Origin: CAZUHK01 sp964620345 | GTDB taxonomy: Bacteria > Planctomycetota > Phycisphaerae > Phycisphaerales > Zrk34 | Assembly (NCBI GenBank): GCA_964620345.1 | Contig: CAZUHK010000178.1 | Location: 1-5,816 of the forward strand | Length of the DNA stretch: 5,816 nt | Direction: 5' to 3' | Shown here: piece by piece, positions 1 through 5,816 of the stretch | Layout of the letters: each line of letters opens with the position of its first letter | How positions within the stretch are numbered: the stretch's first letter is position 1 | Notes under the pieces: model-generated | Database searches by the model: none | Seen by the model: only the letters and a program-made list of their open reading frames with translations | What the model was told of the DNA's origin: nothing | Position numbers and translations under genes: made by a program

Positions 1-91
1 GGCTTGCTCATAGATGGCACCCGACAGACGCCACGCAACGCTGCAACCTGCTCTAATGACGAGTGCCCGGAAGCTTCGCGGTTGCCTGCTT

Positions 92-132
92 CATTAGACA
101 TTAGACATTCGCCATTCGCGCCAGACATTGGA
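92..132. repeat. Imperfect 7-bp tandem repeat upstream of the M16 peptidase gene
   Basis: Four head-to-tail heptamers are readable: CATTAGA at 92-98 and 99-105, then CATTCGC at 106-112 and 113-119. A 6-base remnant (GCCAGA, 120-125) follows, then a fifth CATT-type unit (CATTGGA, 126-132). The core CATT is constant and the last three bases vary in pairs. The array runs right up to the peptidase gene and contains its possible TTG start at 128, which argues against that start. It resembles in style the short tandemly repeated sequences known from cyanobacterial intergenic regions; no function is implied. Confidence 0.7.
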
Positions 133-139
133 ACCCATG

Positions 140-1387
140 ATGCCCGTTGACTTTCACCACACCACGCTCGACAACGGCCTGACGATCATCGCCGAGGTCA
201 ACCCCGAGGCGCACACGTCGGCGGCGGGGTTTTTCATCAACGTCGGCACGCGCGACGAGTCGGCCGACATCATGGGCGTCAGCCACTTTCTCGAACACAT
301 GATGTTCAAGGGCACCGCCCGCCGCACCGCTGAGGAAGTCAACCGCGACTTCGACGCGATCGGCGCCAACTACAACGCCTTCACCAGCCAGGAGCTCACC
401 GCCTATTTCGCCCACGTGCTGCCCGAGCACCTGAACAGCGCGATCGACATTCTCGCGGACATCATGCGTCCCACGCTGCGCGGCGAAGACTTCGAGATGG
501 AGAAGAACGTCATCCTCGAAGAGATCGGCATGTACCAGGACCGGCCGTTCTGGGTCATCCACGAGCGGTCGATGCAGCGGTACTTCGGCGAGCACCCGCT
601 GGGCTACCGCGTGCTGGGCACCGACCGGACGATCAACCAGCTTCAGCGCGACGCGATGGCCGACTACTTCGCCCACCGGTACAGCCCGGACAACATGGTC
701 GTGGCCCTGGCCGGGGCGTTCGAGTTCGATGCGTGCGTCGAGCAGTTGGGCGCGATGTGCGGCGACTGGGCCGCGACCGGCGCGCGGCGCGAGCACGGCG
801 ACGCCCAGCCCCATCCCTGCGATGAGTCGCACGAGGACGCGAAGCTGACCAACCACTACGTCACCGCGGTCACGCCCGCGCCCGACCGCGCGGACGAACG
901 GCGGTACGCGGCGTACGCGCTGGCGCACGTGCTGGGCGACGCCGAGGGAAGCCGACTCTACTGGAAGCTGGTCGACACGGCCCTGGCCGACGAGGCGGAC
1001 CTGTCGTTCCAGCCGTTCGACCGGACCGGCACGTTCATGGCGTTCGCCAGTTGCGCCCCGCGTCACGCCGCGGCGGTGGAGGCGGGGCTGTTCGAGGTGC
1101 TCGACACCGCCGGCGAGGGCCTGACCGACGCCGAGGTCGAGCGGGCGAAGAACAAGCTCGCGGTCGACCTGACGTTGCAGCACGAGCGGCCGGCGGGTCG
1201 GATGATCGCCCTGGGCGGCCACTGGCTTTGCACCGGCGAGTACCGCACGCTCGGGCAGGAGCTGGATCACCTGATGGCCGTGGGCGCCGACGACCTGCGC
1301 GCGCTGGTCGAGCAGTTCCCCTTCAGCCGGCGCGCGGTCGTGCGCTGTTCGCCGCCGCGGTCCGGGCGGATGAAAGTGGAAAAGTAG
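140..1387 (+). CDS. M16 family (M16B-type) zinc metallopeptidase
   Basis: Predicted cytoplasmic zinc endopeptidase of the processing-peptidase-like M16B group (relatives: mitochondrial processing peptidase beta subunit, Bacillus YmxG). Numbering from the ATG at 140 (415 residues), the inverted zinc motif HxxEH is H49-F-L-E52-H53. The third zinc ligand is best placed at E128, 74 residues on, with the usual preceding glutamate E121 in the EKNVILEE stretch. An N-terminal catalytic domain (about 10-200) is followed by the M16 C-terminal domain, with the familiar HPLGYRVLGT and YSPDNMVVALAG segments near 152-195 and GSRLYWKL near 270. The length is normal for a one-lobe M16B subunit, which usually dimerises. 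No signal peptide is visible. Start: in-frame TTG 128 and ATG 137 are alternatives; I prefer ATG 140 because GGA at 130-132 sits 7 bases upstream. The stop codon and the last five residues (MKVEK) lie in a purine-rich repeat. The substrate is unknown. Confidence 0.93.
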   Translation: MPVDFHHTTLDNGLTIIAEVNPEAHTSAAGFFINVGTRDESADIMGVSHFLEHMMFKGTARRTAEEVNRDFDAIGANYNAFTSQELTAYFAHVLPEHLNSAIDILADIMRPTLRGEDFEMEKNVILEEIGMYQDRPFWVIHERSMQRYFGEHPLGYRVLGTDRTINQLQRDAMADYFAHRYSPDNMVVALAGAFEFDACVEQLGAMCGDWAATGARREHGDAQPHPCDESHEDAKLTNHYVTAVTPAPDRADERRYAAYALAHVLGDAEGSRLYWKLVDTALADEADLSFQPFDRTGTFMAFASCAPRHAAAVEAGLFEVLDTAGEGLTDAEVERAKNKLAVDLTLQHERPAGRMIALGGHWLCTGEYRTLGQELDHLMAVGADDLRALVEQFPFSRRAVVRCSPPRSGRMKVEK

Positions 1388-1491
1388 AAAAGCAGGAAAG
1401 CTGCGGACGTCGGGAATCGGCTCGCCTGCTTTCTTCTTTCCTGTTTTTCTGCTTTTCCGCTTTTCTGCTTTCCGATTTTCCTGCTTTTCCC
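1371..1491. repeat. Degenerate 8-bp repeat array with strand switch between convergent genes
   Basis: On the left (1371-1402) four purine-rich octamers run in register: TGAAAGTG, GAAAAGTA, GAAAAGCA, GGAAAGCT. On the right (1444-1491) six pyrimidine-rich octamers run in register: TTTTTCTG, CTTTTCCG, CTTTTCTG, CTTTCCGA, TTTTCCTG, CTTTTCCC. The right units are the reverse complement of the left consensus, so one repeat unit occurs in both orientations around a mixed-sequence centre (1403-1435). The array fills nearly all the space between the two convergent stop codons and differs sharply in composition from the GC-rich genes on either side. Confidence 0.75.
1372..1464 (+). terminator. Long inverted repeat at the M16 3' end, possible terminator or 3' stabilising hairpin
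   Basis: Bases 1372-1400 pair with 1436-1464, leaving a 35-base loop. I count 25 Watson-Crick pairs of 29. The other four are G-T or T-G, which become G-U wobbles in the plus-strand RNA but A-C mismatches in the minus-strand RNA, so the hairpin favours the peptidase transcript. The left arm covers the peptidase TAG stop (1385-1387). The right arm is T-rich and is followed by more T-rich octamers, but there is no clean uninterrupted U tract directly after the stem. A role in termination or mRNA protection is inference. Confidence 0.5.
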
Positions 1492-1497
1492 GCAGCG

Positions 1498-2994
1498 TTA
1501 CGCCGCGGGCTGGGGCTGCTTGGGGACGAAGACGCGGACGCAGTTGCGGCCGGAGCGTTTGGCGGCGTAGACGGCCTTGTCCGCGGCTTCAATCAACTGC
1601 TGGGCATGGGCGAACACGCCGTGGCCTTCCATGCTCGCCACGCCCATGCTGACGGTGACCTGGAGCACCAGCCCCTGGCCGCAATCGATCGACATCGCTT
1701 CGACGGCCTTGCGCAGCTTTTCGGCGGCCAGGGCCGCGGCCTTGCGCGTCGCGCCGGGGATCACGATGGCGAACTCCTCCCCGCCGTACCGCGCCACCAG
1801 CGCTTCTTCGGGCGACCCTTCCATCAGCGTCCGCGCCAGCGCGACCAGCACCGCGTCGCCGGCCTGGTGGCCGTGGGTGTCGTTGAGCGTCTTGAAATTG
1901 TCGGCGTCGAGGAAGATCACCGCCAGCGGCTGGCCGCTGGCGGCCACCGCGTCGAATTGCTCGGCGATGAACTCGTCGAATCGGCCGCGGTTGGCCGCGC
2001 CCGTCAACGCATCGCGGATCATCTGCTCGCGCAACTGCTGGTTGCGATTCTCCAGCTCCGTCGCGTTCTGCTGGGTCTGCAGCGAAAGCTGCAGCAGTGT
2101 CTCGTTGGCCTCGGCGAGGATCGCGCCGGCGTCGCGGTCCTGGCTGGTGTTGATGTCGAACAGGTCGGCCATCTCCCGCGTGGCCTCGCCGATGTTCGCC
2201 AGCAGTTTCTCCCCGGCCTGGTTGTCGATGCGGAACCAGTCGAACAGATCCTTGAAGAACAGCTCCACATCCCGCGGGTTCTCGGCCAGGTACACGTCGG
2301 CCGCGCGCGAGCCCAGCGCCACGCCCCGCACCATGTCGACCAGGTCACCGGGGCTCTTGTCCGGTTGCTCGTGGAACTTGATCGGGCTCAAAAGCACCGG
2401 CGGCAGCTTCCAGCTCTCGCCCAGCGCCGCGCCGATCGCCGGGTGATCGACGCCCAGCTCCTTCCGCTCGATCTTCCACAGTTCGTGATGATCGCCCTCG
2501 CACCGCTCGACCAGTTCCAGGTACTCCCCGCCGAGCGTCTGGATCAGGCCCATCATGCCGATGTCCTGCAGCAGCCCGCCGAGGAACGCCTCTTCGAGCT
2601 GCACGACGTCGGCCTGCTGGCAGACCGTGCGGGCGCCCACGGCCGAGTAAAGGCAGCGCTTCCAGAACGCGAGCATGTCGAACTGCCCGTCGGACTGATC
2701 CTTGAACGTGTCGACCAGCGAGAAGCCCAGGGCGAGGGTCTTGACGCTGTTGAGCCCGAGGATGACCAGCGCATGGCTGATCGTGGAGACCGACTGACTC
2801 AGGCCGTAGAAGCTGGAGTTGACGGTTTTGAGGATTTTGCTGGACAGCGCCGGGTCATTGGAAACCGTGGTGGCGATGTGCTTGATGTTGATGTCCTGCC
2901 GCCGGCACAGCTCGATCACCTCCATGGCGATGGCGGGCAAGCTCGGCAGGCGCGGACAGTTGACCACGCGCTCAACGAGTTTCTGCTGATCCAA
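1498..2994 (-). CDS. HDOD-GGDEF signalling protein, predicted diguanylate cyclase
   Basis: Predicted soluble c-di-GMP synthase (2 GTP to cyclic di-GMP) with an N-terminal HDOD sensory or scaffold domain; 498 residues. HDOD spans about 13-215, with LPSLPAIAMEV, DPALSSKILKTVNSSFYGLS and HPAIGAALGESW blocks. The segment that reads LLHDIG in catalytic HD-GYP enzymes is here LLQDIG (Q143-D144), consistent with a non-hydrolytic HDOD domain. A helical, Gln/Glu-rich linker (about 290-325, probable coiled coil) joins it to the GGDEF domain (about 326-490). This has DADNFKTLNDTHGHQAGD at 363-380 and an intact GGEEF active site at 404-408. The inhibitory I-site RxxD expected nine residues before GGEEF is absent (PEEA, 395-398). 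No membrane segment or receiver domain is seen. The gene is convergent with the M16 gene and divergent from the DUF6883 gene, so probably monocistronic. The input signal is unknown. Confidence 0.95.
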   Translation of the reverse strand: MDQQKLVERVVNCPRLPSLPAIAMEVIELCRRQDINIKHIATTVSNDPALSSKILKTVNSSFYGLSQSVSTISHALVILGLNSVKTLALGFSLVDTFKDQSDGQFDMLAFWKRCLYSAVGARTVCQQADVVQLEEAFLGGLLQDIGMMGLIQTLGGEYLELVERCEGDHHELWKIERKELGVDHPAIGAALGESWKLPPVLLSPIKFHEQPDKSPGDLVDMVRGVALGSRAADVYLAENPRDVELFFKDLFDWFRIDNQAGEKLLANIGEATREMADLFDINTSQDRDAGAILAEANETLLQLSLQTQQNATELENRNQQLREQMIRDALTGAANRGRFDEFIAEQFDAVAASGQPLAVIFLDADNFKTLNDTHGHQAGDAVLVALARTLMEGSPEEALVARYGGEEFAIVIPGATRKAAALAAEKLRKAVEAMSIDCGQGLVLQVTVSMGVASMEGHGVFAHAQQLIEAADKAVYAAKRSGRNCVRVFVPKQPQPAA

Positions 2995-3001
2995 CTTCCG
3001 A

Positions 3002-3008
3002 CTCCTTT
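3002..3008 (-). promoter_or_regulatory. Shine-Dalgarno that fixes the TTG start of the HDOD-GGDEF gene
   Basis: Read on the minus strand this is AAAGGAG, a near-ideal anti-16S match. It is followed by a 7-base spacer and then TTG (2994-2992). The first in-frame ATG is at residue 24, inside the conserved start of the HDOD domain, so the TTG start is strongly preferred. Confidence 0.8.
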
Positions 3009-3210
3009 TGCGCTGCGACGCGATGCACTAAAAACGTCCGCGTCGCCAAAGCATCGGCGGACTGAAAAACAGCCGGGAAGCCAGTCCGACCCCGCGAAGG
3101 ATGTCATCGTCACTCGGCCGGGCCGACTTGAAATACTCGCCCGAACAGGTGACCAGCGGCTCGGAAAGGAGCCGGGCGTGAATACGATCCTTGGCCGATC
3201 GGCTCGCTGA

Positions 3211-3237
3211 CCGATTCCCGCCGGCCCGGCGGGTCGG
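3211..3237 (+). other. GC-rich hairpin just upstream of the DUF6883 gene
   Basis: CCCGCCG (3217-3223) and CGGCGGG (3227-3233) form a perfect 7-pair stem with a 3-base loop. After a 2-base bulge the stem extends by CCGA (3211-3214) with TCGG (3234-3237). It ends 7 bases before the ATG at 3245 and overlaps the only Shine-Dalgarno-like stretch (GGTGG, 3236-3240). A nearby 10-bp palindrome, GCCGATCGGC, lies at 3194-3203. A translation-control or operator role is possible but unproven; by base composition alone such stems can arise by chance. Confidence 0.4.
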
Positions 3238-3244
3238 TGGTAGC

Positions 3245-3592
3245 ATGGCTGCGATGAGAATCCCGGGTGCCGATCAAGCCATCATCGCTGAACAGAAGCT
3301 GGTCGGGTATCTGCTCAACCCCTCGCACCCGCGCGGCCGGGCAAAGGCCAGATTGCTGCATTCGCTGGGCTACGACCGCGGCAATCCTCAGGCATTGGCC
3401 GATGATCTACGCCGGCAGCATCTGACCCACGAGCCCGAAACGGTCAAAGAAAGCCCCATCGGCACTCAGTTCATCATTCTCGGACCCATCCGGACGCCCC
3501 GCGGCAGGACACGCGTTTTCAAGAGTGTCTGGCAGATCGATCGTGGCGATCAGGTTCCGCGACTGATTACAATGGTACCCCAGCGGCTATGA
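3245..3592 (+). CDS. DUF6883-like small protein of unknown function
   Basis: A 115-residue soluble protein with no signal peptide or membrane segment. The pattern matches what I remember of DUF6883. It opens with an IPGADQAIIAEQKLVGYLLNPSHPRG block (residues 6-31), then AKARLLHSLGY (33-43) and a helical LADDLRRQHL (51-60). It ends with a GTQFIILGPIRTPRGR segment (73-88), a VFKSVWQID strand (91-99) and a PRLITMVP terminus (105-112), where relatives tend to end in a PRLVTAYP-like string. The ATG at 3245 is chosen because homology begins at about residue 4 and GGTGG lies 4 bases upstream; ATG 3254 and TTG 3191 are in-frame alternatives. The stop overlaps the next start by ATGA, so the two proteins are translationally coupled and probably work together. 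The biochemical role is not known, and a toxin-antitoxin-like pairing is only a guess. Family assignment is from memory. Confidence 0.82.
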   Translation: MAAMRIPGADQAIIAEQKLVGYLLNPSHPRGRAKARLLHSLGYDRGNPQALADDLRRQHLTHEPETVKESPIGTQFIILGPIRTPRGRTRVFKSVWQIDRGDQVPRLITMVPQRL

Positions 3593-3831
3593 CACTCGAA
3601 CGGTACAACGATGCGGTTCTGATCAGCGACCTGCCCGAACATGGGTTGAAGGCGGGCGATGTGGGCACGGTGGTCGAGCGACACGTCGGCCAAGCCGGTC
3701 GCATCGGCTACAGCGTGGAGTTCTTCGACCTCGCGGGCAACACGCTGGCCGTGGCCGTGGTTGGGGCCGACCAACTGCGTCGCCCGACCGCCGGCGACGT
3801 CTTGACCGTTCGCGGGCAAGCGGCCGGCTGA
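3589..3831 (+). CDS. DUF4926-like small protein, partner of the DUF6883-like gene
   Basis: An 80-residue protein that fits the DUF4926 pattern: YNDAVLISDLPEHGLKAGDVGTVVE at residues 6-30, YSVEFFDLAGNTLAVAVV at 41-58, then a DQLRRP end at 61-66. The GDVGTVVE turn followed by a VEFxDxxGNT strand pair suggests a small SH3-like or KOW-like beta barrel; this fold guess is inference. The start ATG lies inside the stop of the upstream gene (ATGA at 3589-3592) and has no Shine-Dalgarno of its own, so translation probably depends on ribosomes finishing the DUF6883 gene. The last 14 residues or so look like a variable tail. In families I recall, DUF4926 genes often sit beside DUF6883 genes, which supports one functional module. 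No catalytic residues are recognisable and the function is unknown. Confidence 0.85.
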   Translation: MTLERYNDAVLISDLPEHGLKAGDVGTVVERHVGQAGRIGYSVEFFDLAGNTLAVAVVGADQLRRPTAGDVLTVRGQAAG

Positions 3832-3839
3832 TTTGACAA

Positions 3840-3863
3840 AGCCCCGGGCGGCGGCCCGGGGCT
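3840..3863 (-). terminator. Rho-independent-type terminator of clpC, possibly shared with the DUF operon
   Basis: A perfect 10-pair stem (3840-3849 with 3854-3863) encloses a 4-base loop and is almost pure G/C. Read on the minus strand it starts 30 bases after the clpC stop and runs into TTTGTCAAAT, a short interrupted T tract, as expected for clpC. Read on the plus strand it lies 8 bases after the DUF4926 stop, but no T run follows, so stopping in that direction would be weaker. Confidence 0.72.
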
Positions 3864-3893
3864 CGGGGGAAATCGTGGATCACGAATCGGCGA

Positions 3894-5816
<1,923 letters not shown>

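Larger units (their letters stand above)
2995..3244. other. Divergent intergenic region with no convincing promoter
   Basis: About 250 bp separate the TTG of the HDOD-GGDEF gene from the ATG of the DUF6883 gene, so promoters for both directions should lie here. I see the strong ribosome binding site at 3002-3008 and the palindromes at 3194-3203 and 3211-3237. No sigma-70-like -35/-10 pair with proper spacing is visible on either strand. TTGAAA at 3128-3133 has no matching -10 element 16-18 bases downstream. No tRNA or other RNA gene is recognisable. Confidence 0.5.

Noticed and set aside
43..97. Short inverted pairs in the leader (43-48 with 80-85, and 53-59 with 91-97)
   Set aside because: Each is only 6-7 bp and the two pairings cross rather than nest, so they do not make one stable hairpin; chance is a sufficient explanation.
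128..130. TTG as the start of the M16 gene
   Set aside because: It lies inside the heptamer array and has no Shine-Dalgarno upstream, whereas the ATG at 140 has a GGA at suitable spacing and begins at the conserved PVDFHHTTLDNG stretch.
101..1270. 389-codon open frame antisense to the M16 gene
   Set aside because: It is in exact codon register with the peptidase codons. GC-rich third positions become first positions on the other strand, which removes stop codons. The protein is Arg/Val/Gly-rich with no recognisable domain.
1051..3210. 719-codon plus-strand open frame antisense to the HDOD-GGDEF gene
   Set aside because: Its codons are the exact reverse complements of the HDOD-GGDEF codons, so openness follows from high GC at third positions. 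It also runs through the repeat array and part of the M16 gene in a wrong frame, and no domain is recognisable.
3028..3246. 72-codon minus-strand open frame in the divergent spacer
   Set aside because: No ribosome binding site or known family is visible. It would fill the region where promoters for both flanking genes must lie. Its less arginine-rich composition was the only reason to consider it.
3589..3831. Calling the DUF cassette a proven toxin-antitoxin system
   Set aside because: Gene size and coupling fit, but no toxin catalytic motif or DNA-binding antitoxin motif is visible in either protein, so the claim is kept only as a hypothesis.
3833..3838. Perfect TTGACA -35-like hexamer on the plus strand
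   Set aside because: It is followed by the GC-rich terminator stem where a -10 element should be, and nothing downstream on that strand needs a promoter, since clpC is on the minus strand.

Overview
This GC-rich bacterial window carries five protein-coding genes and no RNA genes that I can recognise. The likely source is a planctomycete-type bacterium, perhaps of the Phycisphaerae. That is inference only, from the base composition, the HDOD-GGDEF fusion, the ClpC with an acidic tail, the DUF6883/DUF4926 cassette and the short-unit intergenic repeats. No marker gene fixes the taxonomy.

Layout from left to right: (1) a short leader (1-139) that ends in an imperfect heptamer tandem repeat; (2) an M16B zinc metallopeptidase on the plus strand, complete; (3) a convergent intergenic spacer of about 110 bp made largely of an octamer purine/pyrimidine repeat, which forms a 29-pair inverted repeat running over the peptidase stop codon; (4) an HDOD-GGDEF signalling protein on the minus strand, starting at a TTG with a strong Shine-Dalgarno; (5) a divergent spacer of about 250 bp (2995-3244) with two small palindromes but no convincing promoter; (6) a tiny two-gene plus-strand operon, a DUF6883-like protein overlapping a DUF4926-like protein by ATGA; (7) a GC-rich hairpin terminator; (8) the 3' three quarters of clpC on the minus strand, whose 5' end lies beyond the right edge.

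Two of the genes concern protein turnover (M16 peptidase, ClpC unfoldase) and one c-di-GMP signalling, but they are not in one operon. The gene order (+, -, ++, -) makes each an independent transcription unit. The least explained parts are the DUF6883/DUF4926 pair, which looks like a compact functional module of unknown activity, and the two degenerate short-unit repeat arrays flanking the peptidase gene, one of which may act as a terminator or processing hairpin. I do not see a clearly new large system, CRISPR array, insertion sequence or prophage here.
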